Of a DNA stretch of 36,895 nt, positions 8,041 to 16,401 are shown in pieces. The translations under genes and the position numbers were made by a program. Numbering within the stretch: position 1 is the stretch's first letter; every line of letters begins with the position of its first letter. Source of the stretch: Chamaesiphon sp. 341R_metabat_111 (GTDB lineage: Bacteria; Cyanobacteriota; Cyanobacteriia; Cyanobacteriales; Chamaesiphonaceae); contig JANXVE010000040.1 in NCBI GenBank assembly GCA_025351825.1, positions 1 through 36,895 of the forward strand. The letters are read 5' to 3'. Below the pieces are notes generated by a model. It was not told where the DNA came from. It made no database searches and saw only the letters and a program-made list of their open reading frames with translations.

Positions 8041-9132
8041 ATGCAACGCCTAGAAGTAGAATCCCGCACCATCCTCATCGGACTAGCTGGTAGCCACGGC
8101 TATGGACTAAACCGTCCCGAATCCGATCTCGACTATCGGGGGGTATTCATCGCGGGCAAATCCTACTATTTAGGGCTAGATAAAGTCGAACAAAAAGACA
8201 CGGGCTGGGATACCGAGCCTGGGATTTTTGATTTTCTTAATGGTGAAAAAGATACAGTCATCTATGAGCTAAAAAAGTTTATTCAACTATTAGCTGGAGC
8301 CAACCCCAACATTTTAGAATTGCTGTGGTTAAAGCAATATCCAGTTCAAACTCCAGTCGGTAAATACCTACTCGAACATCGGCAAATATTTCTGAGCAAG
8401 CGAGTTAAGCATACCTATTCTGGCTATGCGTTTGCCCAAGTTAAAAAAATTGAATCTCATCGCAAGTGGCTGCTCGATCCACCCCAAGAAAAACCAACTC
8501 CTGAAAAATTTGGTCTTATCGCCGAACGTCCGCTCAATCGAGAAGAACTCCATGCTTTTCTCGAATATCTGTATAGTTTATTGCGCGGTAAAATCGAATA
8601 CCTTTCCGAAGCCCAAGAGCTGCATCAATTATTAACTGGAGATATTGACTACAAGGGCTTATTGAAACAGCATAATTTGACTGATGATGTGATTGAATAC
8701 ACTCAAAACCTCACGAATAGTCGCGGTGATTTTATTAAGCTGCTCCAAAAAAGTCAGCAGTATCAAAATGCTCTGCGGGAGTGGAACGCATACCAATCTT
8801 GGAAAACCAATCGCAATCCCACCCGCGCAGGGATGGAAAAACAATCGGGTTTCGATCTCAAACATGCGATGCACTGCATCCGATTATTACGCAGTGGTCT
8901 AGAGATCTTACAGTCAGGTGAGGTGTTTGTCGATCGAAGAGATACTGGCGATGCTGATGAACTCAAAGCAATCATCAATGGTGAATTTACATACGAACAA
9001 GTAACTAAAATTTCTGACGATTTGATGGCGGAACTCGATCGAGCCTATGATATTTCTAGTCTACCCCATCATCCCGATTTAGCTGCAATCAATCAGCTAT
9101 GTATGGATCTAGTCGAAATGCAAGGATGGTAA
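8041..9132 (+). CDS. predicted nucleotidyltransferase (RlaP/YcgL-like, Nuc-transf family)
   Basis: This 363-aa protein begins with a Pol-beta nucleotidyltransferase core. GSHGYGLNRPESDLDYRGV (residues 17-35) matches the GS-x-(n)-SDxD pattern, with D29 and D31 as metal ligands. A third acidic position is expected near IYELKKF around residue 77. The rest is helical and contains NPNILELLW, typical of the predicted nucleotidyltransferase family sometimes found next to RNA ligases. No RNA ligase is adjacent here. Substrate is unknown; RNA or protein nucleotidylation are options. The start ATG 8041 follows an AT-rich leader without a strong ribosome-binding site. Confidence 0.82.
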   Translation: MQRLEVESRTILIGLAGSHGYGLNRPESDLDYRGVFIAGKSYYLGLDKVEQKDTGWDTEPGIFDFLNGEKDTVIYELKKFIQLLAGANPNILELLWLKQYPVQTPVGKYLLEHRQIFLSKRVKHTYSGYAFAQVKKIESHRKWLLDPPQEKPTPEKFGLIAERPLNREELHAFLEYLYSLLRGKIEYLSEAQELHQLLTGDIDYKGLLKQHNLTDDVIEYTQNLTNSRGDFIKLLQKSQQYQNALREWNAYQSWKTNRNPTRAGMEKQSGFDLKHAMHCIRLLRSGLEILQSGEVFVDRRDTGDADELKAIINGEFTYEQVTKISDDLMAELDRAYDISSLPHHPDLAAINQLCMDLVEMQGW

Positions 9133-9237
9133 TCAAATCACCCAGTTCAAAGTCTTTTTGCTTCTGTTGTAAATGGTTTGTGGGCATTGCTCACCCTGTA
9201 TTTTCCACCGATTGAATAATAAAATTCAATATCTAGC

Positions 9238-9660
9238 TTACTCAGCCTGTATTACTTTCAAAAATTCTTCTGCTGTGACTATTTTCACCCCACGAAATGG
9301 GTTGAGTACTAGCAAATCTTTATCACCGCTGACAATATACTGCGCTTGTCCGTTTAATGCCAATTCTAAAATCTTGTCATCTTTTGGATCGCGGCATTCC
9401 TGCACTTGTTCAATAATATCGATCAAGATCGCTCGCTCGATGAATGTTTCTAAGAATTCGTCTCGCTCTTCACTTGTTAAAAAGCGATCGAATTTCTTCC
9501 GTCCGAGTACATCGCTAAGTTCTTCTAATAACTCAGATGATAATAAAATTTCGCCATGATTTAGGGCATAGTTAAATGCCTGTTCAGGTTTACTGTGCTC
9601 GAACAGCAACGAACTCACAATTACGTTTGTATCAAAGACGTAACGTATTTTACTGTTCAT
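9238..9660 (-). CDS. PIN-domain toxin (COG1569-type)
   Basis: This 140-aa protein is a PIN ribonuclease with its acidic residues visible: D10 in VFDTNVIVSSLL, a glutamate in SSELLEEL (about 43-48), D91/D94/D95 in DPKDDKILELAL and D113 in VSGDKDLL. It belongs to the group annotated as toxin component of a putative toxin-antitoxin system. Members cleave RNA and are silenced by the upstream partner. Its start overlaps the last codons of the antitoxin gene by 11 bases, which indicates translational coupling in a two-gene operon. The target RNA cannot be inferred. Confidence 0.9.
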   Translation of the reverse strand: MNSKIRYVFDTNVIVSSLLFEHSKPEQAFNYALNHGEILLSSELLEELSDVLGRKKFDRFLTSEERDEFLETFIERAILIDIIEQVQECRDPKDDKILELALNGQAQYIVSGDKDLLVLNPFRGVKIVTAEEFLKVIQAE

Positions 9661-9877
9661 TCAAAATTGAATCTAAAATTTCTGGTGTCAATCCTCGCGC
9701 CTGTGCTTTTTGGCTGATGTCACTCATTACTGCTTCTAGTGTTCTTTTGTCACGACTTGTTTGAGTCAGTTTTAAGCTGATTAACGCCTCGATTTTACGT
9801 CTTTGCTCTTGGGGCACGGTTTCAAAGATGTGGGCGGCTTCTAGATTAACATGAACTGTAATGGGTTTAGTTTCCAT
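9650..9877 (-). CDS. antitoxin partner of the PIN toxin
   Basis: This 75-aa protein lies directly upstream of and overlaps the PIN toxin. An N-terminal beta segment (KPITVHVNLEAAHIF) is followed by two charged helices (PQEQRRKIEALISLKL and a C-terminal helix near TPEILDSILNEQ). This is the expected shape for an antitoxin that dimerises and binds its operator by the N-terminus and the toxin by the C-terminus. No family name is certain. The assignment rests on gene order, overlap and size. Confidence 0.78.
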   Translation of the reverse strand: METKPITVHVNLEAAHIFETVPQEQRRKIEALISLKLTQTSRDKRTLEAVMSDISQKAQARGLTPEILDSILNEQ

Positions 9878-10100
9878 ATCACTTGGTATCGGATACTGAT
9901 ATTATACTAGACCTACTTACTATTCATGGGAAGCTAAACTCAGGAATCTAGTTGGGTTGAAGAATGAAACTAGTACTTGGCGGCGTAAATAACAGTAATA
10001 TTTTGGGAAGGGTTGGGAGTTCGGAGTTTGGAGAATTTGAATAGTGGTTGAACCTGCGCCGAGTACTAGGGCATACCCAACTGTAAGAAGGGCATTAAAT

Positions 10101-10913
10101 TTACTGCAATTTCAGAAACTTCTCTAATGCTGCAACCATGTTTGGTGGCCAGCGACGAGTGTTTCTGACCCAATCTAGATCTTTATAGCGACCATCTAAA
10201 CCAATTACTGCTACCCAATTACTTTCAGCTTCACCGCGTTGACCATCCTGCCACAGAGCGGCACTTAGAGCTGCTCGAACGTCGGGAAAATCTCGGTATT
10301 TTCTGACGATGTTTTTCATGTTGCGGATTGCTTCGGGGATTTGACCATCTTGATACAAAGCTAGGGCATAGTTAGCACGAGCAAAAGCAAAATCAGGGGC
10401 TATTTCTGATGCTCTAACATAATTATCGATCGCTCTTTTCCATTCACCCAAACCAGCGTAGGCATTACCTAAATTATTCCAGGCCATTGCATCTTTGGGA
10501 TCGATCGAGAGGATATACTTATAGTCAGATATTGCCTCCTTCCATCTACCCAAACCTTCCAAGGCTGTGCCGCGATTGAGGTAAGCATCGGGATAATTAG
10601 GTAATAGTTCGATCGATTTGTCGAAGTCGGCGACTGCTTCAGTGAGTTTGTTTTGGCTGACACGAGCATTGCCCCGATTGCTCCAGATTGCTGGGTTTTG
10701 GGGAAATAGATCGATGAGTTGTGTCCAATACTTTTCAGCAGTTTTGAAATCACCTTCGTTAGTAGCTGTAAAAGCTTGGGTGCGGAGTTTATCGCCTAGT
10801 TCAAATTCTGTGTCTGTGATATCGGTTGAGGCTGGCTGCGCTAGTCCAGAACTAATCGGCGTTAACACCATTAGCACGATCGCTAAAATACTCACCAACC
10901 ACCGCTTTATCAT
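10101..10913 (-). CDS. exported tetratricopeptide-repeat protein
   Basis: This 270-aa protein has an N-terminal signal peptide (positive MIKR, hydrophobic stretch 5-22, cleavage likely after GLAQ). At least four tandem TPR units follow (about 73-210), such as WSNRGNARVSQNKLTEAVAD and WNNLGNAYAGLGEWKRAIDN. A C-terminal region ends RRWPPNMVAALEKFLKL. It should reside in the thylakoid lumen or periplasm and serve as a protein-binding scaffold. Similar single-gene lumenal TPR proteins exist in cyanobacteria and chloroplasts, but no partner is identifiable here. The 223-bp spacer on its downstream side (9878-10100) holds a fragment of the GTTGGGTTGAAGAATGAAAC repeat near 9951 and nothing else I could name. 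Confidence 0.88.
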   Translation of the reverse strand: MIKRWLVSILAIVLMVLTPISSGLAQPASTDITDTEFELGDKLRTQAFTATNEGDFKTAEKYWTQLIDLFPQNPAIWSNRGNARVSQNKLTEAVADFDKSIELLPNYPDAYLNRGTALEGLGRWKEAISDYKYILSIDPKDAMAWNNLGNAYAGLGEWKRAIDNYVRASEIAPDFAFARANYALALYQDGQIPEAIRNMKNIVRKYRDFPDVRAALSAALWQDGQRGEAESNWVAVIGLDGRYKDLDWVRNTRRWPPNMVAALEKFLKLQ

Positions 10914-11031
10914 AAGGAATTTTGATATTTTATTCCTTTACTGTAAGGGAATCGAGTGAAACTATCAATTTAATTTGGTATTACTGGTGGTGGTGCGTTA
11001 CGCTAGCGCGGTAACACACCCTACGATCCCA

Positions 11032-11520
11032 ATGCTAAAAATACGCCCCGCTCAGGAAAATGATGTTAATACTATTTTTGAATTAATCATGGGTTTGGCT
11101 GCTTATGAGAAGCTAACTGACAATGTGACGGGGAATAGTGACTTACTTCGATCGCATTTATTTGGAGCTAGACCTTATGCAGAATCGCTCGTTGCCGAAT
11201 TAGATGGCAAGCTCGTCGGGTTTGGCTTATTCTTCCATAATTATTCTACTTTCCTGACCCAACCAGGACTTCACCTGGAGGATGTCTTTGTGCTCCCCGA
11301 ATATCGCCGTCAGGGGATTGGAAAAGCACTAATGATAGGTGTTGCCAAAATTGCTTTCGAGCGGGGTTGTGGACGCTTGGAGTGGTCGGTGCTGGACTGG
11401 AATCAACCTGCGATCGAGTTCTATCAAAGTCTCGGTGCAACCATTCTCCCAGATTGGAAAACTTGTCGGATGACAGCCACAACATTGGCGGAGATTGCGG
11501 CTACAGCCGAAAGTGACTAA
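11032..11520 (+). CDS. GNAT-family N-acetyltransferase
   Basis: This 162-aa single-domain acetyltransferase has motif A, VFVLPEYRRQGIGKALM, with the R-R-x-x-G-I-G acetyl-CoA pyrophosphate loop. Motif B is WSVLDWNQPAIEFYQSLGA. Both resemble the diamine/spermidine acetyltransferase-like branch of GNATs, though the substrate is not certain. The frame extends upstream to 10975, but that stretch is a common cyanobacterial spacer repeat (GTGCGTTACGCTAGCGCGGT, 10993 onward), so ATG 11032 (MLKIRPAQENDV) is preferred. The 69-aa gene at 11558 follows after 37 bases and may be co-transcribed. Confidence 0.87.
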   Translation: MLKIRPAQENDVNTIFELIMGLAAYEKLTDNVTGNSDLLRSHLFGARPYAESLVAELDGKLVGFGLFFHNYSTFLTQPGLHLEDVFVLPEYRRQGIGKALMIGVAKIAFERGCGRLEWSVLDWNQPAIEFYQSLGATILPDWKTCRMTATTLAEIAATAESD

Positions 11521-11557
11521 GATTTAGACAGCAACATACAGCGGGAAGGAGAACTTG

Positions 11558-11767
11558 ATGCTGACAATCTGGGTGAATGAACTTTTGGATCCTGGTAATC
11601 TGATGCACGCTTGCATTGCAACCCGCAGCGAAGAATTAGCTAGAGAATGTCATGAATCTTTTCAAAAGCATCTCACGCTAGAACAACAGCAACTCGGCTG
11701 GGTTGCCAGTTTGCGGACAGTCTCCGATTGGAATGATGTACCTGTAAATTCGCTGAATCTCGCCTAG
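11558..11767 (+). CDS. small protein of unknown function (69 aa)
   Basis: The protein begins MLTIWVNELLDPGNLM and contains RSEELARECHESFQKH. It has a strong ribosome-binding site, GGAAGGAGA (11543-11551), 6 bases before ATG 11558. An in-frame TTG at 11555 is closer and less likely. Predicted content is a short strand followed by helices, with no membrane segment or signal. I cannot name a family, although it looks like a conserved cyanobacterial small protein rather than a random frame. It follows the GNAT gene closely and precedes a repeat shared with the hemF 3' region. Confidence 0.65.
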   Translation: MLTIWVNELLDPGNLMHACIATRSEELARECHESFQKHLTLEQQQLGWVASLRTVSDWNDVPVNSLNLA

Positions 11768-11775
11768 TTGGGTGC

Positions 11776-11872
11776 GTTGGGTTGTCTCCTGACGGAGAGG
11801 CTACGCCAACATTCTTCAACCCAACCTACGGATCTGCTAAACCACTAACAACTAAACCACTAAACCACCACT
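11776..11872 (-). repeat. composite repeat after rodA: TTTAGTGG units plus 50-bp imperfect palindrome
   Basis: Read on the minus strand, (TTTAGTGG)n-type units (11836-11870) follow the rodA stop directly. A 50-base element with 8-base ends GTTGGGTT/AACCCAAC (11776-11825) comes next, with an inner stem TCTCC/GGAGA (11785-11798). The same composite, with a palindrome differing at two positions, follows the DEP-domain gene at 16308-16401. Confidence 0.85.
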
Positions 11873-13123
11873 TCAACTAAATCTACGCCGATAGTTTGCA
11901 ACAGATTCTACTAGCCCGATTGCGACAAAATTGGTAATCAGTGCCGATCGACCATAGCTGATCCAGGGTAGCGGAATGCCCGTAACAGGTGCAACCCCGA
12001 TCGTCATACTGATATTGACGATGACCTGAAAACTAATCATCGACAGCACCCCAATCGCCAGCAGCGAGCCAAAGTTGTCGGGAGCTTGGCGGGCAATCTT
12101 CAGCAGTCGCCAGCAGAGAAAGAAAAAAGTCAGCAGTAGACACATGCCCCCGACAAATCCTAGTTCCTCCCCGATCGACGAAAAGATAAAATCAGTATGC
12201 TGTTCGGGAATAAAATTAAGCTGGGTTTGAGTACCTTGATTGAGTCCCTGTCCCCATAGTTCTCCGGCACCGATGGCAATACGTGACTGAATCAGGTGAT
12301 AACCAGATCCCAGTTGATCCGCTTCAGGATTGAGAAAAACGATCAGCCGTTTGCGTTGATATTCCTTGAGAATACCCCAGATGATCGGCCCGATCGATCC
12401 AGCACTGAGATTAACGCCAAGGGCAACAATCGCACTTACCCAGCGCATTGGCAGCGTCAACCAAGCTACAATCCCCGCCAACACTGACCAAAAGATCCAG
12501 ATGGGGATGCTGACGCTGTGGAGAATTGCCGCCGCTAGGGGCGATACTAGCAGCAATAACCAGCCTGGATTGGCATTTGCCCAGTACAACATGCCCAGAG
12601 CGATTGCCCCAAATACTAACGATGTGCCTAGATCTGGCTGTTTGAATACCAGCAGCCAGGGTGGGATCGTAATCGCCAAAGCACGTAAAAATGTCGGTAA
12701 AGTATTCGCTGGACGATGATGCAACATCGCCGCCAGCGTAATAATCAGCCCCACCTTGGCGAACTCTGACGGCTGCACTTGGATCCCCGCGATGCTAATC
12801 CACCGCTGCGCCCCTTTGGCACTACTCCCCAAGGCAATTACCGCTAGTAACAAGCCATTCGTCGCACCATACGTCACCCAGTGCCAACGCAGCAAATTAG
12901 TGTAGGGAATCCGTGCCAGCCCCAACACAATCACCAGCCCAATCCCCCCAAAGATCCAGTGTTGTGTCCAATCAGTTACAGCCTGATTTAACTCGGCACT
13001 GCGGATCATCACCCCACCAAAGAATGTCAAACCGATTACCAGTAGTATTAGCACCCAATCCATTTGTTGCCAATGGATGAATAGATCTTGCCAAGGGGAT
13101 CTGCGGGATGAGTTGCGCTGCAT
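11873..13123 (-). CDS. rodA: SEDS-family peptidoglycan glycosyltransferase RodA
   Basis: This is a 416-aa polytopic membrane protein with about ten hydrophobic segments. The SEDS signature is clear: PEQHTDFIFSSIGEELGF in the long extracytoplasmic loop (with the glutamate and aspartate needed for polymerase activity) and the C-terminal TGIPLPWISYGRS. It polymerises lipid II into glycan strands for side-wall elongation together with a class B PBP, which is not in the window. The N-terminal arrangement (WQQMDWVLILLVIGLTFFG) fits RodA better than FtsW. The ATG at 13123 lies just after a GTGTGGG tract. mrp lies upstream on the same strand, 148 bp away. Confidence 0.93.
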   Translation of the reverse strand: MQRNSSRRSPWQDLFIHWQQMDWVLILLVIGLTFFGGVMIRSAELNQAVTDWTQHWIFGGIGLVIVLGLARIPYTNLLRWHWVTYGATNGLLLAVIALGSSAKGAQRWISIAGIQVQPSEFAKVGLIITLAAMLHHRPANTLPTFLRALAITIPPWLLVFKQPDLGTSLVFGAIALGMLYWANANPGWLLLLVSPLAAAILHSVSIPIWIFWSVLAGIVAWLTLPMRWVSAIVALGVNLSAGSIGPIIWGILKEYQRKRLIVFLNPEADQLGSGYHLIQSRIAIGAGELWGQGLNQGTQTQLNFIPEQHTDFIFSSIGEELGFVGGMCLLLTFFFLCWRLLKIARQAPDNFGSLLAIGVLSMISFQVIVNISMTIGVAPVTGIPLPWISYGRSALITNFVAIGLVESVANYRRRFS

Positions 13124-13277
13124 TTTTGGGGTGTGGGAGTGTGGGGGTGTGGGAAGTGTGGGAAGTGTGGGGGGTGTGGGAAGTGTGGGGGGTGTGGGGG
13201 TGTGAGAATAATTTCCCCAAAACCTAAAGCCTACCCTCTACCCTCTACTCTCATACCCCAAAGCCTAAAGCCTAACC
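13124..13277 (-). repeat. composite spacer repeat between mrp and rodA
   Basis: On the minus strand the mrp stop TAG starts a TTAGGCTTTAGGCTTTGGGG tract (about 13258-13277). A GAGGGTAGAGGGTAGGCTTT stretch follows (about 13222-13245). CCCACAC-type units (13130-13204) then run to the rodA ATG. Order and orientation relative to transcription match the murE-kinase spacer at 131-276. Confidence 0.85.
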
Positions 13278-14321
13278 CAAAGCTACTATTGATACTTTGC
13301 CTGCGATCGATTTGGCAATGCTGACTAGAGCTTGAGCGGCAGCGGATGCTGGGTTGCCCAGAACGATTGGGATGCCGTTGTCGCCGCCTGTGCGGACGGG
13401 AATTTCGAGGGGAATTCGACCTAATAAAGGTACCCCTACTTCGGCGGCAAATTTCTCGCCACCATCTGAGCCAAAGATGTCGTACTGCTTGTCTGGCATG
13501 TCTGGGGGAATAAAATAGCTCATATTTTCGACTACGCCCAACACGGTAGTGAATTTTTCAAACATCCGCAATCCTTTGCGGGCATCGGCGAGGGCGACGG
13601 TTTGGGGGGTAGTGACAATTACGGCTCCAGCCATTGGGACGGCTTGGGCGAGGGTGAGCTGCGCGTCACCAGTTCCAGGTGGGAGATCGACAATCAGGTA
13701 ATCTAGTTCACCCCAGTTAACTTGGTACAGAAATTGACGGATAATCCCGTTCAACATTGGTCCCCGCCAGATTACAGGCTGATCTCGATCGATCAAAAAT
13801 GCCATTGATACGACTTTTACGCCGTGATTGAAAGCAGGCTCCAAACTACCATCGGCGGTGGGTACTAGTCGAATATCGCTCAAACCAAACATCAGGGGCG
13901 CATTTGGGCCATAAATATCTGCATCGAGTAGCCCAACCTTCGCGCCCAGTTGAGCGAGAGCCACAGCCACATTTGCGGCGACGGTACTTTTGCCCACGCC
14001 ACCTTTGCCACTGGAGATGGCGATAATATTCTTGACTCGATCGATGCCTTGGCGGTCGGGCAAGCCCTTCTGCTGGGGAATTTCGGCAGTAACTTCAACT
14101 TCTACGTCGGTTACGCCTGGGAGCGTTCTAACTGCCTGTTTGCATTCATCGACAATAAATTCGCGCAAGGGACAGGCTGGTGTCGTCAATACAACTGTAA
14201 ATTTGACCAAACCGCCATCGACCTGAATATTCCGAATCATATTCAACTCTACCAGACTCTTTTGTAGCTCTGGATCCTGGACGGGTTTGAGTACTTCTAA
14301 AACAGCACTTGGATCTAACAT
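13272..14321 (-). CDS. mrp: Mrp/ApbC-type Fe-S cluster carrier ATPase
   Basis: This 349-aa protein has an N-terminal MIP18/DUF59 domain (residues 1-90, with the cysteine motif TPACPLREF) and a deviant-Walker P-loop NTPase domain. The P loop is ISSGKGGVGKSTVAANVA (about 107-124), followed by DADIYGPN and VDLPPGTGDAQL. The family carries and delivers Fe-S clusters in the cytoplasm. The C-terminal CXXC found in Nbp35 and E. coli Mrp is absent; the matching place reads ENMSYFIPPDMPDKQYDIFG, which I believe is usual for cyanobacterial Mrp. Length is normal. The stop codon is the first triplet of a heptamer repeat. Confidence 0.95.
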   Translation of the reverse strand: MLDPSAVLEVLKPVQDPELQKSLVELNMIRNIQVDGGLVKFTVVLTTPACPLREFIVDECKQAVRTLPGVTDVEVEVTAEIPQQKGLPDRQGIDRVKNIIAISSGKGGVGKSTVAANVAVALAQLGAKVGLLDADIYGPNAPLMFGLSDIRLVPTADGSLEPAFNHGVKVVSMAFLIDRDQPVIWRGPMLNGIIRQFLYQVNWGELDYLIVDLPPGTGDAQLTLAQAVPMAGAVIVTTPQTVALADARKGLRMFEKFTTVLGVVENMSYFIPPDMPDKQYDIFGSDGGEKFAAEVGVPLLGRIPLEIPVRTGGDNGIPIVLGNPASAAAQALVSIAKSIAGKVSIVALG

Positions 14322-14409
14322 AAAGATATTTACAGATGATTGCGATTCGGCTCAGTCAATACTTTACGCCATATCTAAGTATCTTAACTGGGAATCACCT
14401 GTTGTCTAG

Positions 14410-15126
14410 CTAAATTGCCAGTCGATTGAGTTCGGATCGATCGAATTTCCATCTGGGCAGGAATCGATCCATCAAGGCGGTAAAGCGATGGTTGTGGCTT
14501 GGCTCAATCAGGTGAGCCAGTTCATGCACGACCACGTATTCTAAACATGCTGGTGGCTTTTTGGCTAGTTCCGAATTAAATCGAATCGTTGCTAACGTTG
14601 GGGTACAGCTTCCCCACTTGGTTTTCATTTTCCGCACAGTCACGTTTTTGGTTTGGACATCCATCAATAGTTCCCATTTGGAAATCAGCGGTGGTAGAGC
14701 GGCTTCGATCTGCTGACGATAAAATCGATCGACGATCTCACATTTTTGAGCTGTAGTAGTCAGTGGCGAAACTTGGAGCAGTAGGCAATCATCACGAAGT
14801 TTTAACTGCGGGGCTGTATCTACCGCGACAACTTTTAGCAAATGTGGCTTGCCCCAGAGATAATGGTGTTCTCGATCTACATACACTTGACTAGTCTCTG
14901 GTACGTCGTTGCGGAGTCTTGCCTGTTGTGTTCTAATCCAATCCAGTTTGGAATCAGCAAAGATCTGAATCCGATCCAAACCCATCCGCAATGGTGCCGA
15001 AATTCTCACGGCTCCGTTGGGTGGATAAACGCGGAGATGGATATGCTTGATGTTCTTTTTCACCACTTCAACGGTGATGTCACCTAACTCGATTAATTCG
15101 ATCGTCATAGCTGATTGTGAATTCAT
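14410..15126 (-). CDS. YgjP/SprT-like M48-type zinc metallopeptidase
   Basis: This 238-aa protein of the YgjP family (COG1451) ends with the gluzincin-like site VVHELAHLIEPSHNHRF, in which the two HExxH histidines and the downstream histidine pair can bind zinc. KMKTKWGSC is the other conserved family motif. No signal peptide or membrane helix is seen, so it should be a soluble cytoplasmic protein. Family members are predicted proteases of unknown substrate, sometimes linked to restriction or DNA-protein-crosslink repair. The frame opens at TTG 15141; ATG 15126 is preferred and ATG 15108 is possible. Confidence 0.88.
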   Translation of the reverse strand: MNSQSAMTIELIELGDITVEVVKKNIKHIHLRVYPPNGAVRISAPLRMGLDRIQIFADSKLDWIRTQQARLRNDVPETSQVYVDREHHYLWGKPHLLKVVAVDTAPQLKLRDDCLLLQVSPLTTTAQKCEIVDRFYRQQIEAALPPLISKWELLMDVQTKNVTVRKMKTKWGSCTPTLATIRFNSELAKKPPACLEYVVVHELAHLIEPSHNHRFTALMDRFLPRWKFDRSELNRLAI

Positions 15127-15271
15127 AGTAGGCAAGCGCAATCATTTATAAAGTAGACCATTGTGTCCAAATTTGTATATTTCTCGTAACAACATGCGGC
15201 AGCCGATCGCCTGAATATGCTAGGTTTCTAGATAGTTAAATCAACTCAACCTTCAATTCAACTCCCGCTCT

Positions 15272-16288
15272 ATGACAGCTTTTGCCACCGACACCAAATT
15301 TCTGCCCCCTGCTGATGCGAAAAGTCGGATGACTCAGTTCATGCGGGAATTTCAGGATAGTATCTGCAAAGGTTTGGAAGCAGCCGATGGTGGTGGTAAA
15401 TTTCAGGAAGAAAGCTGGGATCGTCCCGAAGGCGGGGGTGGTCGATCGCGGGTGATGAAAGAAGGTAATGTATTCGAGCAGGGTGGGGTCAACTTTTCCG
15501 AAGTTTGGGGCGACCATTTACCACCCTCGATTTTGAGCCAACGTCCCGACGCGGCTGGACATCGATGGTTTGCGACAGGTACCTCGATGGTACTGCATCC
15601 ACGCAATCCCTATATTCCCACCGTTCATCTCAACTATCGCTACTTTGAAGCTGGCCCTGTGTGGTGGTTTGGAGGTGGTTTGGATCTGACTCCCTACTAT
15701 CCATTTGCCGAAGATGCCAGTCATCTCCACAATACCCTCAAGGGAGCTTGCGATAAGCATAGCCCCGATCTATACCCGACTTTTAAGCTCTGGTGCGATG
15801 AGTACTTCTACCTCAAACACCGCAATGAGACTCGTGGCGTGGGGGGAATCTTCTTTGACTATCAAGATGGTCAAGGGGCATTGTATCGCGGCCCTGACCC
15901 TCAAGGCCCTGCGGCTGAATATAGCGATAAGATCGGCGTTCCCACTCCGCGTACTTGGGAGGAGTTATTTGCCATCACTCAAGACTGCGCGAATAGCTTC
16001 CTACCTGCATATGTGCCAATTGTTGAACGTCGTCGCAATACTGAGTATGGCGAACATCAGCGCAATTTCCAACTATATCGGCGTGGACGCTATGTGGAGT
16101 TTAATCTAGTTTACGATCGAGGCACGATTTTCGGTCTTCAGACTAATGGACGTACGGAATCAATTCTGATGTCGCTTCCACCCCTGGTTCGCTGGGAATA
16201 TGGCTATCAGCCCGAACCAAATTCTCCAGAAGCCGAACTCTACAATGTCTTTCTAAAGCCTCAGGACTGGGCAAATTGGAAAGGGTAA
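15272..16288 (+). CDS. hemF: oxygen-dependent coproporphyrinogen III oxidase
   Basis: This 338-aa HemF of normal length oxidatively decarboxylates coproporphyrinogen III to protoporphyrinogen IX, feeding heme and chlorophyll synthesis. Conserved blocks are [43 protein letters not shown] and [17 protein letters not shown] with ESILMSLPP. The active-site aspartates and histidines of these blocks are present. ATG 15272 starts the expected N-terminus. It is divergent from the YgjP-like gene and convergent with the DEP-domain gene. The stop TAA is followed at once by TAGTTGA-type units. Confidence 0.97.
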   Translation: MTAFATDTKFLPPADAKSRMTQFMREFQDSICKGLEAADGGGKFQEESWDRPEGGGGRSRVMKEGNVFEQGGVNFSEVWGDHLPPSILSQRPDAAGHRWFATGTSMVLHPRNPYIPTVHLNYRYFEAGPVWWFGGGLDLTPYYPFAEDASHLHNTLKGACDKHSPDLYPTFKLWCDEYFYLKHRNETRGVGGIFFDYQDGQGALYRGPDPQGPAAEYSDKIGVPTPRTWEELFAITQDCANSFLPAYVPIVERRRNTEYGEHQRNFQLYRRGRYVEFNLVYDRGTIFGLQTNGRTESILMSLPPLVRWEYGYQPEPNSPEAELYNVFLKPQDWANWKG

Positions 16289-16306
16289 ATAGTTGATAGT
16301 TGAGTG
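16287..16306 (+). repeat. short TAGTTGA tandem tract after hemF
   Basis: Two to three TAGTTGA-like units begin at the hemF stop codon. Tracts of the same heptamer follow the ABC exporter stop (32908-32936) and the DUF565 stop (28768-28789). Confidence 0.7.
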
Positions 16307-16307
16307 T

Positions 16308-16401
16308 GTTGGGTTGTCTCCTGACGGAGAGGCTCCGCCAACATTCTTTAACCCAACCTACAGATCTCTTGCTAAACCACTAAACCACTAAACCACTAAA
16401 T
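16308..16401 (-). repeat. composite repeat after the DEP-domain gene
   Basis: On the minus strand, TTTAGTGG units (16372-16400) follow the stop codon. They lead into a 50-base element (16308-16357) with GTTGGGTT/AACCCAAC ends and an inner TCTCC/GGAGA stem. It differs from the copy at 11776-11825 at two positions only. Confidence 0.85.

Noticed and set aside
12972-13220. Open frame with SHTPHTSHTPHT repeats on the minus strand
   Set aside because: It is the GTGTGGG tract plus the out-of-frame start of rodA.
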